DNA of 64,000 bases from DASYTH01 sp045806965 (GCA_045806965.1 JBJMIG010000003.1:62001-126000); one strand, 5' to 3'; counted from the stretch's first letter, positions 31,795-40,670 are shown. Notes: generated from the sequence alone by a model not told the origin. Program-made: numbers and translations.

Positions 31795-32531
31795 GCGACA
31801 CCACCGCTCGTGCGTCGGGTGCCGTTGCTGGTGGGGATGCGGCCTTGTTCGCGCCACTGGCGTAGCACGGTTCGGCCGTAGTTGTTGGTGCCGGCGACGC
31901 GGTCCAGTTCGGCGCCGGTCGGGGTCCGACCCTGCTGCTGCTCGGCGAGGTAGTGCGTCCACATGATCTCCTGCGCCGTGGGCTCGCCCGACTGTTCAGT
32001 GCCCGGCGAGACTGCTGCGAGAGTGAGCACGGGTGCGGTCTCGGCGTCCGTCTCGGTCTCGCCCTGCGCGAGCGCGGCGGCCGATTCGACGGTGGATGCG
32101 ACGGGTTCGGTCTCGGCGTGGCGAGAGCTGGATCGGTGGGCCAGCAGTTCCACGGCCAGCAGCAACGCCACCGGAGGCCAGCCAGCGACCAGGACAGGCT
32201 GCCAGGCCAAGGTTGGGGCGGCGGCGATGTTCGCGGCCAGCGATACGGCGATACAGCCTAGGAATGCCGACCACACCGCCACCCTCACCCGGCGGGTCTG
32301 GTGGCCGGGCTTGACCAGGCCGACCGTGGCCAGCAGGAGCAGTCCGTCTACCGATAGCGGCCACAGGCCAGCGTTCGCGGGATCGGCGCCGCCGACCAAG
32401 GCGAAGTGGCGCTGGTGCTCGTAGGAGGAGTAGGCAGCTACTGCGGCGACGATCAGGGCGCAGCCGCGTCGGACCCAGGTCTCCAGGTCGGTCCGGTCAC
32501 GTGGCCGTGTCGGCTCGGTACTCGCGGTCAC
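31791..32531 (-). CDS. DUF2637 membrane protein (Spd-like) of actinobacterial mobile elements
   Basis: 246 residues from GTG 32531. The N-terminal 130 residues contain about four membrane helices (CALIVAAVAAYSSYEHQRHF; LWPLSVDGLLLLATVGLV; AVWSAFLGCIAVSLAANIAAA; VLVAGWPPVALLLAVELLAHR). An acidic linker and a C-terminal DNA-binding-like tail follow (AELDRVAGTNNYGRTVLRQWREQG). DUF2637 is a hallmark of actinomycete integrative elements and plasmids, where spread genes help intramycelial transfer. As the last element gene it marks the right boundary. Confidence 0.85.
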   Translation of the reverse strand: MTASTEPTRPRDRTDLETWVRRGCALIVAAVAAYSSYEHQRHFALVGGADPANAGLWPLSVDGLLLLATVGLVKPGHQTRRVRVAVWSAFLGCIAVSLAANIAAAPTLAWQPVLVAGWPPVALLLAVELLAHRSSSRHAETEPVASTVESAAALAQGETETDAETAPVLTLAAVSPGTEQSGEPTAQEIMWTHYLAEQQQGRTPTGAELDRVAGTNNYGRTVLRQWREQGRIPTSNGTRRTSGGVA

Positions 32532-32610
32532 TCGGCATCACCGGCCGACCGGCGGTGGCGGCGGGGAATCTCTACTGTGGCGGAAACTAGCAGCTCACGG
32601 CGGGTGCGGG

Positions 32611-32790
32611 GTTGTGCGGATGTTGGTCGAATCGCGCCGGGGGCACTCGCTCGGGGCGAACTGTGTTCGCGGACCGCGCGAACCAGATCGCTCGTCGTAT
32701 CTTCTGGGGAGCGACCCCCAGACCCCCGAGGCCCCCGGCGCTCCTCAGTTCGCCGTGCGGATGCTGTCGGAATCGCGCCGGGAGCACCCA
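32611..32790. repeat. Pair of imperfect direct repeats at the element edge
   Basis: Two copies of a ~33-bp unit, about 32615-32646 and 32756-32787, both run GTGCGGATG, a variable step, then GAATCGCGCCGGG, a G/A difference, then GCAC. Between them lie inverted arms GGCGAACTG and CAGTTCGCC. The structure looks like an intergenic palindromic repeat or recombinase-binding site. Confidence 0.55.
32627..32646 (+). other. Right attachment-site candidate (tRNA-Arg 3'-end-like sequence)
   Basis: TCGAATC, GC, GCCGGGGGCAC matches the last 20 bp of the tRNA region (1793-1812) at 18 positions, in the same orientation, and lies 95 bp past the last element gene. The orientation and place are what is expected of the distal repeat of a tRNA-integrated element about 30.8 kb long. 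The two central mismatches and the nearby related repeat weaken the case. Confidence 0.45.
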
Positions 32791-32910
32791 GTCTGATCAG
32801 GTCACACGACCTCTGCCAGTGATCTTGGAAGGGATCGCGTGACATGGGTCGTGCCATGAGCGACGGGGACAAGGGCGCTGCGGCGACGTACGCTCGTCCC
32901 ATGGGGGATC

Positions 32911-33143
32911 ATGGGGGAGCTGGCTGACGGGTATGAGAAGGACGGCGGTCACCTGGAGTTCGGCGGCTGGTCCGGCGTTACGACCTTGCGCCGCTCGGTC
33001 CGTCCGAGACTGCGGTCACGCTCACCTACGACTGGTCGGCGGTGCCGCGGTCCATCCGGGAGTACCTCCAGTTCCCGCCGTTCGATCCTGAGCATCTCAC
33101 CAACTCGCTGCACCACCTCGGCGAGTCGACGGCACCGACCTAG
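32911..33143 (+). pseudogene. 3' remnant of an SRPBCC-family gene
   Basis: The first frame gives GYEKDGGHLEFGGWSG, and a shifted frame from 32973 gives RRYDLAPLGPSETAVTLTYD and then WSAVPRSIREYLQFPPFDPE, ending at a TAG at 33141. Together these are the last ~80 residues of an SRPBCC protein. The N-terminal two thirds are missing and a short deletion breaks the frame near 32970. It is the first chromosomal trace right of the element. Confidence 0.7.
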
Positions 33144-34357
33144 CGGGTGATTCCGGTGTGGCCAAGGGAATACCGGCCGGGCTGCGGCCACACGCACAGC
33201 CCGTGCGGGCCCGGGCCGACCGGGATGGTCTTGAGCAGGGTGCCGTCCCTGGTGGAGATGACGTAGACAACGTCGTTGTAGCGTCCGGAAAGCCACAGCG
33301 CAGTGCCGTCGGCGGTGACGTTTCCCATGTCCGGACTGCCGCCGGCGGGCAGCCGCCAGGTCGTCTGCAGGGCGCCGGTGTAGGCGTCGAGCACGCTCAC
33401 CGTTCCTTCGTGGCGGTTACTGACGTACAGCAGCCGGGCATCCCGGGACAGGTAGAGGCCGTGCGCGCCCTTGCCGGTCGGGATGAAACGCAGTACCCGG
33501 GTCGCCGCACCGTCCAGAACCCACAGGCCGTTCGCGTCCGAGTCGGCGATGTAGTAGACCGAACCGTCCGGCGCCAGCCTGATGTCCTGTGGCCCCATGT
33601 GGGTGTGCCGATAGGTCATGTCGATCATGCGCAGCACCTTGTGGGTCGGGACGTCGATCACCGCGACCCGACCGGCGAACTCACAGGTGAACACCGCGGT
33701 GCGGCCGTCGGGTGAGAAGTCGGCGTGATCGATGCCCGCACAGTCCGGCGTCGGGGTCTCGTCGTGCACCTGCCAGGTGTGCGGGTCGTACCAGACCAGC
33801 TTGCGGAGCCGCTCGGCCACCGAGATCGCGTACTTCCCGTCCGGGGTGAAGTACATGTTGTACGGGTCGATGACCGGGAAGATCGCTCCGGGTTGGCCGG
33901 TGCGCGCGTCGAACGGGCGCACGTGGCCGGTCTTGTCGTCGGTGGCGTACAGGGTGCGCATGTCCCAGGCCGGCACCACGTGCTGCAACTCGCCGCCGAC
34001 GTGGTACCGGCCGACCACCTGGTAGGTAGCCGGGTCGATCACCCAGACATCGCCGGACCGGTTGTGCGGCACATAAACCAGCGGACGGTCGGCGGCCACG
34101 GCCGGCAGCAGCATGCCGGCACCCGCGGCCGCGTCGACGTTTTTCGGGTCGGTCACCGGCGGCATGCCGGGCAGCGGGTCACCGGCCGCCGGGCCCGGTG
34201 GGTTCGGTTCGTTCGGCACGTCCGTCATCGGTGCCGGCATGTCCGGCATGGCACTGCCGGCGTGGCCGGACCCGGACGTGCAGCCGGCCGTGAGGGCGAG
34301 CATCAGCGCGGCGGCGGCGACCCGGCCGGATCTGACCGTGCCGCCGGTTGCGGTCAT
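33140..34357 (-). CDS. YVTN-type beta-propeller lipoprotein
   Basis: 405 residues from ATG 34357. A lipoprotein signal ends at Cys26 in LMLALTAGC, followed by a Met/Pro-rich linker (SAMPDMPAPMTDVPNEP) that may bind copper or be flexible. From about 85 the YVTN propeller blades repeat (YVPHNRSGDVWVIDPATYQVV; LYVSNRHEGTVSVLDAYTG; LWLSGRYNDVVYVISTRDGTL). It is an extracellular binding protein, with no catalytic signature. It starts 1 bp after the deacetylase stop, so the two genes form an operon. Confidence 0.88.
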   Translation of the reverse strand: MTATGGTVRSGRVAAAALMLALTAGCTSGSGHAGSAMPDMPAPMTDVPNEPNPPGPAAGDPLPGMPPVTDPKNVDAAAGAGMLLPAVAADRPLVYVPHNRSGDVWVIDPATYQVVGRYHVGGELQHVVPAWDMRTLYATDDKTGHVRPFDARTGQPGAIFPVIDPYNMYFTPDGKYAISVAERLRKLVWYDPHTWQVHDETPTPDCAGIDHADFSPDGRTAVFTCEFAGRVAVIDVPTHKVLRMIDMTYRHTHMGPQDIRLAPDGSVYYIADSDANGLWVLDGAATRVLRFIPTGKGAHGLYLSRDARLLYVSNRHEGTVSVLDAYTGALQTTWRLPAGGSPDMGNVTADGTALWLSGRYNDVVYVISTRDGTLLKTIPVGPGPHGLCVWPQPGRYSLGHTGITR

Positions 34358-34358
34358 G

Positions 34359-35156
34359 TCAGCTCACCAGCTTCGACGCCGTGACCGCGGTCAGGCCCCG
34401 AGCCGCGAGGTCGGCGAGAATCCCGGGCAGCGCGGCGACCGTGCCGGCGTGTCCGAGATGCATGCTGACCACGCTGCCGGCAGTGGCGGCGGCCACCGCC
34501 CGGCGGATGGCGGTCGGTCCGGGATCGCGCCAGTCCAGGGAGTCGATGTCGTAGGACAGCACCCGCGGGTAGCCGGCCCGGCCGGCCTGGCGCAGCTCCT
34601 CGGCGGTCGCGTGCTGACCCTGCGACTGCCGGAAGAACGCGCCCGGCGAACCGGTCAGCTCGGCCAGCTTGTCCCGGCAGCGCTCGATCTCCGCGCGCAT
34701 CGGCTCCGGTCGCAGCGACGCCAGATCCGGATGGCTCCACGTGTGGTTGCCCAGCTCATGTCCGCCGTCGCGCACCATGCGCGCGGCGTCCGGGCCGGCC
34801 GCGAGCCACATGCCCACGGCGAGCACGGTCACCCGCGCGCCGTGCTGCGCCAGTGTCGCGAGGATCTGCCGGGTGATCGCCAGGTCACCCGCGCCGTGAA
34901 AGGTCAGCGCCAGCTCGGGCCGGCCGCTCGTGCCGCGCATCAGCTCGGTCGACGGACCTCCCGCGGCCGCACCGGGCGCCAGGACGGTGGGAACGGTGGA
35001 TGCCGGCGGGGACGCGGAAGCCCGGGCCGGTAGTTCGGCGCCAGCGGTCCGGCCCGGCTGTGCGGACGGGGGTGCCGAGCAGGCGGCGAGCGCGGCGGTT
35101 CCGAGCCCCAGTCCCAGAAACCTGCGCCGGGACGCCGAGTTCGAACGCTCGGACAC
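34359..35156 (-). CDS. NodB-family polysaccharide deacetylase, Tat-type lipoprotein, atypical motif 1
   Basis: 265 residues from GTG 35156, with GGAGGGT upstream. The signal has twin arginines (RRRFLGLGLG) and a lipobox (TAALAAC). The NodB fold shows the zinc-binding HTWSHPD and the FFRQSQGQH region. Motif 1, normally TFDDGP, reads TFHGAGD, so the usual catalytic Asp pair is displaced. This may mean altered chemistry or a non-hydrolytic role. Its partner is the downstream propeller lipoprotein. Confidence 0.85.
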   Translation of the reverse strand: MSERSNSASRRRFLGLGLGTAALAACSAPPSAQPGRTAGAELPARASASPPASTVPTVLAPGAAAGGPSTELMRGTSGRPELALTFHGAGDLAITRQILATLAQHGARVTVLAVGMWLAAGPDAARMVRDGGHELGNHTWSHPDLASLRPEPMRAEIERCRDKLAELTGSPGAFFRQSQGQHATAEELRQAGRAGYPRVLSYDIDSLDWRDPGPTAIRRAVAAATAGSVVSMHLGHAGTVAALPGILADLAARGLTAVTASKLVS

Positions 35157-35293
35157 GGACCCTCCAAACACGGCACGGTGGTACACGAACGTTAGCCGCT
35201 CGCGCAGAACCCCCGATACCAGGGCTCGTGTCCGAATCGACGGGCTATCGGTGAATTGTCTTGGATAGCAACGCTGTACGGGGTTATCCGGTC

Positions 35294-35842
35294 CTAATGG
35301 CTCGCGAACGCCCTGGCGCACACCGCGGCGAGCTTGGCGGAGAACGCGGCCGCGCTCGGCGGGTCCTCGCCGGCGTAGTGCATGACGCAGCCCCGGCCGC
35401 CCTGCACCGAGGCCAGCACGCTGCCCGTGGCGTCCCGGACCGCCGACTCCCCCACGCCCGGCACCGGCACCGAACCCGGGTACTGACTGGCGAAGGAGGG
35501 CACCACGCTCCGCGCCAGCGCACCGGAGTACAGCGTGATGGTGATCGTCTGGACGATGTCGTTCTTGCCCGGATACAGGCAGCTCACCGCATCGGCGGCG
35601 ACCGACTTCGGCACTCCGGCGCCCACCGGCTGGTTCAGGATCGCGCTGGCATCCTGTGCGGTGAAGGCGGCGCACGCGTCACCGGGGCCGCTCGCCGCGG
35701 TGGCCGAGAGCGGCGGCACCGTCGATGACACGCTCACCACGCCGTCCGTTGTGGACGTTCCCGTCGTGGCGCCGCCACACGATGTGGTCCCGGTCACAAG
35801 CACCATCATGAGCATGAACATGGCCAGTTGGCGAGCACGCAT
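35294..35842 (-). CDS. Small secreted lipoprotein (DUF3558-like)
   Basis: 182 residues from ATG 35842. The lipobox is VTGTTSC (Cys22) after a hydrophobic signal (LAMFMLMMVLV). A Thr/Ser-rich linker is followed by a compact domain with four cysteines (DACAAFTAQDASAILNQPVG; AVSCLYPG; GRGCVMHYAG; AAVCARAF), the pattern of actinobacterial DUF3558 lipoproteins. Probably extracellular; function unknown. Confidence 0.8.
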   Translation of the reverse strand: MRARQLAMFMLMMVLVTGTTSCGGATTGTSTTDGVVSVSSTVPPLSATAASGPGDACAAFTAQDASAILNQPVGAGVPKSVAADAVSCLYPGKNDIVQTITITLYSGALARSVVPSFASQYPGSVPVPGVGESAVRDATGSVLASVQGGRGCVMHYAGEDPPSAAAFSAKLAAVCARAFASH

Positions 35843-36337
35843 CGCGGCTACTCCTCGGGTCCCGGGCGGTGCCGGCGCAGTGTAGCTGATCTTGCCCCGA
35901 TCGCCGAGGACCGAGGTGGACCGGTGATCGCCCTGACCCTCCACAATGTACGTTTCCCGCGGGCCGCTGATCCCGCCCCCCACGGCCGGTTCGGGCCGGA
36001 CCGCCCGGCCAGTGGAAATCTCGGAAATGCACGAAGATCCGGCCAAAGTGGTCCGAATCCTTCTCCGCCGGTGGCGTGAACCCGTGAACCGGGCCCGCGC
36101 ACGTGGGCGTCGGCATCGCCTCGGCGGTGCCTCTCCCGCATGTTTGGTGGCGATGTCCGCCGCGTCCATCCGCAGGCGAGCCGGTCGCGATGTATACCCC
36201 TGAACCGGCCGCGCCAATCGATAGGCCTCGATCATGTTTGTGCCCAGACGCGAGGAGAAGGGACGTTCCTCGCCGTATGGAACCGGACTCCGCCGAGTGG
36301 CGTTTAACTGGGCAGGTGTTCCGAGAAAGGTGGCCGG
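35843..36337. other. Intergenic stretch before the second toxin locus
   Basis: 495 bp with no convincing gene in any frame. It is the promoter region for the lipoprotein on the left and the WXG100-toxin operon on the right. No clear operator or terminator was found by eye. Confidence 0.5.
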
Positions 36338-36631
36338 GTGGAGCGAATAGCCATGGATTTCGGCAGCGTGTCCGAGCTTGAGGAGACCATGGGCAAGACC
36401 GCTGACGAGGTCGAACGAATTTTGTCCGAATTGCGCACCAAGTTACATTCCACGTTGGCAAGCTGGGAGGGAGGTGCGTCGGAGAAATATCGGACAATTC
36501 AGGCAGAATGGGACAATGCCGCAAACGATCTGCATGACGTGCTGCGCCGACTGCGGCGTCTCGTGTTTGCCGCGCGCGGCAACCACTCCGCGGCACTCGA
36601 AGCGAACCTGTCGATGTGGCGCAGGAGGTGA
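36338..36631 (+). CDS. WXG100-family protein (second locus)
   Basis: 97 residues from GTG 36338, or 92 from ATG 36353. A helical hairpin with WEG at 43-45 (HSTLASWEGGASEKYRTIQA) and a C-terminal LSMWRR like the NTSMWRV end of the element copy. It is followed after 6 bp by the toxin gene. It is clearly paralogous to 17502-17792. Confidence 0.85.
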   Translation: MERIAMDFGSVSELEETMGKTADEVERILSELRTKLHSTLASWEGGASEKYRTIQAEWDNAANDLHDVLRRLRRLVFAARGNHSAALEANLSMWRRR

Positions 36632-36637
36632 CCGCCC

Positions 36638-37996
36638 GTGGCACCGCCGCCCGAACCGCGTGACAGCGGGAAAATCGACGTCACCCCGGATGATGTCAAC
36701 GCCGCCGCGGAAACTTTCGCCAAACAGCAGAACGCGCTGGAAAACGCCTGGAGCGCATTGAGCGACGCGCTGAGCCGCGATGAGGGAATGGCCGGCAACG
36801 ACGGCGGCGCGGACAAGTTCGTCGCACGTTACGACCCAGCGGCGAAGGCGGTGTGGTCGGCGTTCGGCTCCGGCATTCGAACCCTAGGCGGTATCGCGAA
36901 CGGCCTGGTCGCGACCGCGAACAACTATCTCAAGGCGGCCGCGCATTCCACGGCGGGCAAACCCACTCCGCGCCAGTTCCCGCCGTTGGGTGTCTACTCC
37001 GACGTCATGATGCCCGGTCCGGCAACGGCCAAAGGCGCCGGGCACTCCAGCGTGCCGGACTTTCTCGCGAAGTACTGGCCCAATGGCGACCCGGACAAGC
37101 TGCGCGACGCGGCCCGCGCCTGGCATACCGCGCGGGACCGGATCGGCGACATCGTCAATGCGCTGCACGGCGCGGTCACCAGCGTCACCGAGTCCAACAA
37201 CACCGAGTGCCTGCGGGCCATGAACGAGTTCTGGGACTCACTGGCGAAGTCCGGCGACCAGCGTGCGCTGTTCACCGGTCTGCACGACGCGTGCGGGAAG
37301 CTCGGCGACGCGTGCGACGGGTACGCCAAGGCCATCGACGATGCCCGGCACAACCTGAAGGTGGCGCTCGCCGAGATCGGTGTCGCCGTGGTGCTGACCT
37401 CCGTCGTGGGCATCCTGTTGACACCGTTTACCGGCGGGGGGTCGGACGCGGCGGCGGGCGCCGCCGACGCGGCCGAGGTCGCCGCGGTGGCGGAACCGGT
37501 GATCGCCGAGTTCGAGACGGCGGTGGCCGCCGACGTCGAAGCCACAATCGCCGCCGATGTGGCCGAGACCCTGGAGGTGGCTGCGGCGGACGCGCCAACG
37601 GTCGAGGCGGTCGAGGCGGAGACCTCGCAGGTGGAAACGACGATCGAGCAGGAACTCGCCGACGCCGAAGGCACACCCAACCTGCCCGAGCAGCCCGTCG
37701 CACCCGGCGACCAGGCGGCCGCGGATATCCTCGAACCGGGCGGGAGACCGATCGGCGAGCCGGGTACCAGCCCGAGCATCCGGACGATGAGCGAGCAGGA
37801 ACTTGACCAGGTCTGGAACGACGTCGTCGAGAAGTACGGACCGCCGAAGGAGATCCAGACGCCCAAGGGGAACATCGAGTATGTCGAGACCCCCGACGGA
37901 GGTCGTATTCAACTGCGCGACTTCAGCAAGTCCGGCGGGAAGACGATAGACATCAACATCGACGGCGTCAGCGTTGACAAGATCCACATTAAGTGA
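36638..37996 (+). CDS. Type VII-secreted polymorphic toxin (second locus)
   Basis: 452 residues from GTG 36638. It has the same N-terminal build as the element toxin: a DVNAAAETF helical start, NGDPDKLRDAARAWHTARDR matching GDPDKLRIGARAFYDSRDV, then a hydrophobic helix (VALAEIGVAVVLTSVVGILL). An Ala/Glu-rich linker (about 270-350) leads to a small C-terminal toxin (SEQELDQVWNDVVEKYGPP; ETPDGGRIQLRDFSKSGGKT). That C-terminal domain is unrelated to the first toxin and I do not recognise its activity. The immunity gene follows after 7 bp. Confidence 0.8.
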   Translation: MAPPPEPRDSGKIDVTPDDVNAAAETFAKQQNALENAWSALSDALSRDEGMAGNDGGADKFVARYDPAAKAVWSAFGSGIRTLGGIANGLVATANNYLKAAAHSTAGKPTPRQFPPLGVYSDVMMPGPATAKGAGHSSVPDFLAKYWPNGDPDKLRDAARAWHTARDRIGDIVNALHGAVTSVTESNNTECLRAMNEFWDSLAKSGDQRALFTGLHDACGKLGDACDGYAKAIDDARHNLKVALAEIGVAVVLTSVVGILLTPFTGGGSDAAAGAADAAEVAAVAEPVIAEFETAVAADVEATIAADVAETLEVAAADAPTVEAVEAETSQVETTIEQELADAEGTPNLPEQPVAPGDQAAADILEPGGRPIGEPGTSPSIRTMSEQELDQVWNDVVEKYGPPKEIQTPKGNIEYVETPDGGRIQLRDFSKSGGKTIDINIDGVSVDKIHIK

Positions 37997-38003
37997 GGCA
38001 GCT

Positions 38004-38348
38004 GTGAACACCCGACTTCGCGACCTGGCCAGGGATCCTGCCGTGATTGACCGGTTGGTCACCGAGGCGACCGATGACTGGCTGGGCTTCTTCGTGGTCT
38101 ATGGCGTGCTGCGCAAGGCGTCCGGGGCAACCATGGGGCTGGCGGAGTTCGCCGATGCCGCGATACCGGTGCTTCGCGTCCTGATGACCGAGCATGGCGT
38201 CAAGCCCGGCGACCTGGACGGCAAGCCACCCGTCTTCACCCCGTGGCCGACCAGCGTCGAGGACTCGTTGGCCAGGATCGAGCGGGAGATCCACGCGCTG
38301 GACCACCCGCCGCTGTCCGACGAGATCTGCTGGTTCAGCGCCGAATGA
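38004..38348 (+). CDS. Probable immunity protein of the second toxin
   Basis: 114 residues from GTG 38004. Acidic, helical, no signal (MNTRLRDLARDPAVIDRLVT; WPTSVEDSLARIEREIHALD). Position directly after the toxin, small size and acidity fit an immunity role. No named family is recognised. Confidence 0.7.
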   Translation: MNTRLRDLARDPAVIDRLVTEATDDWLGFFVVYGVLRKASGATMGLAEFADAAIPVLRVLMTEHGVKPGDLDGKPPVFTPWPTSVEDSLARIEREIHALDHPPLSDEICWFSAE

Positions 38349-38560
38349 CGCGGTAGTGGAACGCGCCGCGGCTGCGGATGAGCAGCCAGCGGAAGCCGGT
38401 GGCCTCGTGGGTGGGCGGGATCACGACGGTCCTCGCGCGCAGTTGTACGACACCGTCGGGCCACCTACACCATGACGCGGCGCACCGAGCCGCGGATCAC
38501 CGCACAGGTCTGGGCGCGCTCGGCGCCGCGGTGCTCGGCCGCGTGGCCCGGCGATGACGG

Positions 38561-39845
38561 TCAGGAATCCGGAACCGGGGCGGTGACGAAAGCGGTGTCC
38601 GGGGTGGCGCGTTCGAAGGCGATCGGTGCGGCCCGGTCGAACAGATCCTCCAAGGCGCGGTCGGCCTTGATCAACTCGCGCAATGGCATCGGCACGCACT
38701 GGGCGGGGTCGTCGAGGTAGGTCTGTGACTCGTCGCCGGCGAAGACGCGCCAGCCGCTGTCCCGGTCGTTGTCGGGGGCTTCCCGGTACAGCCAGGTGAC
38801 CGGCGAGCCCTCGCGGGCCACCCGGGCGGACACCATGGCGAGCTTGGCGAGGTCGCCGAACCACAACCGTTCCAGCTGCCGTTGACGACCGACGATCTCC
38901 GGGGCACCCAGCTCGACCCGCACCCGCAGGAGGGTTCCGTCCTCGGCGAGGTCGCGGTAGACCGGAAACGCCCCGTCGCCCCAGCTGGTGAACCAGCCGG
39001 TGACCGCCGCGCCGGCCACCTCGATCGAACCCGACTCCGTCGAGGAGGTGTACATGACCTGGAGCACCCGGTGATGGTCGTCGTGCGGTTGCAGGTCGAG
39101 CCGAAACACCAGCTCGCCGGGCGCACGCAGGGTGACGAGGTCGTCGTAGCGCTCCACCGCCTCGCGCTCGGTCTCGGCGTCGCGGCGCCAGAACATCAGG
39201 TCGGCCAGGCCGTCGTAGGAATCGTCGTTGCGCCAGGCGTTGAGCGCGGTGGGGTCGGCAAACATCAACCTGGCCTCGTCCACGAGGACGAGGCCGCACT
39301 CGACCGAGCGGGCCGGTTCGCCGGCGGCGCACTCGACCCAGACCGAATGCCACCTGTCGGCGTCCGGTCCGTCCGGGTCCATCCGGGTGCCGAGCACCCG
39401 CAGGGGCCGCCGCGTCGGCACGCCGCGCACGGCCACCGCCCCAACCACCGAAGAACGGCACCTCAGCACCGTCGGGCAGGTCGTCGAGCAGCCGGTGCAC
39501 GCGGCTGTGGTGAGCCATCTTCGGGATCCGGCGAAGACTCGCCCGCAGACCGGACTCCTGGCACACCCGCGCGACCCGGTTGGCCACGATGTCACCGTCC
39601 GGCGGCAGGTCGAACGCATACCGGCCGTTGACCGCGGCCAGGTCGAGCCGACCGGCGACCGCCAGCGCATCCGGGCCGACGATCTCGAAGTCGCCGAAGG
39701 CGTTGGCGCGGGCCACGGTCTCCGGTGCGGCCAGGCCCTCGGCCATGACCGGGTCCCGATCGCCCGACCACATCCGCAGCAGCCCGAAGTCGATCAACAA
39801 CAGGTCACCGGACGGGAACGAGGCGGAACCGAGCAGCTCTGACAT
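38561..39845 (-). pseudogene. Frameshifted immunity-like gene with a DUF2185/Imm33-type C-terminus
   Basis: The first frame starts at ATG 39845 (MSELLGSASFPSGDLLLIDF) and holds to EVPFFGGWG near 39440. The second continues AVAVRGVPTRRPLRVLGTRM to 38561. One base lost or gained in a GGGG run separates them. The C-terminal ~70 residues (DSGWRVFAGDESQTYLDDP; PLRELIKADRALEDLF) resemble DUF2185/Imm33 immunity proteins; the middle has several beta-rich segments. Read as one protein it would have about 425 residues. Its place beside a toxin locus, on the opposite strand, fits an orphan immunity protein. Confidence 0.7.
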
Positions 39846-40143
39846 GCGCCGTATCCAACCCCACACCCCGGCCCGTCAGGCCCCTGACCTGCTCCGACCT
39901 CGAGCACCACCACCGGCACCAGCGAACGAGCATGACGATCATTTGCGTGCCTCGGTGATCTCGATCAAAGACCTCACCCGAACCAGGCCCGAGATCCGCG
40001 CAGGTCATCGAGGGCGTGCTGGTCGGGATCGCAGTTGTGGGCTCTCAGCGGCAGGTGCATTCCGGATGTCGGGATTTCGGTGGCCCGCTGCCGCCCGGGG
40101 AGTGGGGATTGTGCGCCCGCGTGCGCGATGTCGGCCCGCGGGC

Positions 40144-40590
40144 TCAGGTGAGGGCGGCGGCCAGCAGGGCGAAGGCGGCGATGATGACGGCGACGCGGAG
40201 GTAGTGGAAGCGGTCCCAGCGGTTCATCTGCTGCTTCCAGTCTGTGGGCCGGTCGTCGGGGGTCCACGTCTTGCCCCGGTTGTTGATCGGGACGAGCAGC
40301 AGGATCGACATGATCACGCTGAGGATCAGCAGTGCGCCGGCGGTGACGACGAGGCCGGTGCCGTCGTGGTGCCATCCGGCGATGGCCCAGACCGCGACGA
40401 GGACGAGCGAGGTGATGTACCAGACCGGCATCACGGCGCCGAGCATCCGGGCCCCGTGGGCGCGGCCGCGCAGGCCGCTGTCACCCGGGAGGCCGTCGAG
40501 GATCGGGTTGATCACGAAGGCGACGGAGAACTCCACCCCCACCATCACGCCGACGACGACGGTGGTGAACACCTCGAGTGCGTTGAGCAT
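40144..40590 (-). CDS. DUF1772-type four-helix membrane protein
   Basis: 148 residues from ATG 40590 with about four membrane helices (FTTVVVGVMVGVEFSVAFVI; LGAVMPVWYITSLVLVAVWA; GLVVTAGALLILSVIMSILL; LRVAVIIAAFALLAAAL). The loop NNRGKTWTPDDRPTDWKQQMNRWDRFHYLR is typical of DUF1772/anthrone-oxygenase-like proteins. It is divergent from a TetR gene that very likely controls it. Substrate unknown. Confidence 0.88.
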   Translation of the reverse strand: MLNALEVFTTVVVGVMVGVEFSVAFVINPILDGLPGDSGLRGRAHGARMLGAVMPVWYITSLVLVAVWAIAGWHHDGTGLVVTAGALLILSVIMSILLLVPINNRGKTWTPDDRPTDWKQQMNRWDRFHYLRVAVIIAAFALLAAALT

Positions 40591-40606
40591 GATGACGCTC
40601 CGTGAT

Positions 40607-40670
40607 CTAGCATTGATAGCTGGCGTGGCAACGCTAGTACAACTGGCGCTCGATTGTCTAGCGATGCTAG
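40607..40670. promoter_or_regulatory. TetR operator sites in the DUF1772/TetR divergent promoter
   Basis: CTAGC-GAT-GCTAG (40658-40670) is a perfect 13-bp palindrome 7 bp before the TetR start. CTAGC-ATT-GATAG (40607-40619) is an imperfect second copy just upstream of the DUF1772 start, with another GCTAG-containing stretch between. Two spaced copies, one per gene, fit repression of both directions. Confidence 0.65.

Larger units (their letters stand above)
32532..32910. other. Non-coding boundary stretch with repeats
   Basis: 379 bp without a convincing gene. It contains the tRNA-like sequence at 32627-32646, a related imperfect copy around 32766-32787, an inverted pair GGCGAACTG / CAGTTCGCC between them and runs of C and G. 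It separates element genes from the SRPBCC remnant. Confidence 0.6.

Noticed and set aside
38421..39866. A single intact 481-residue protein
   Set aside because: After about 140 residues this frame turns into Arg/Ala/Gly-rich nonsense while another frame carries the real sequence; a frameshift is the better reading.
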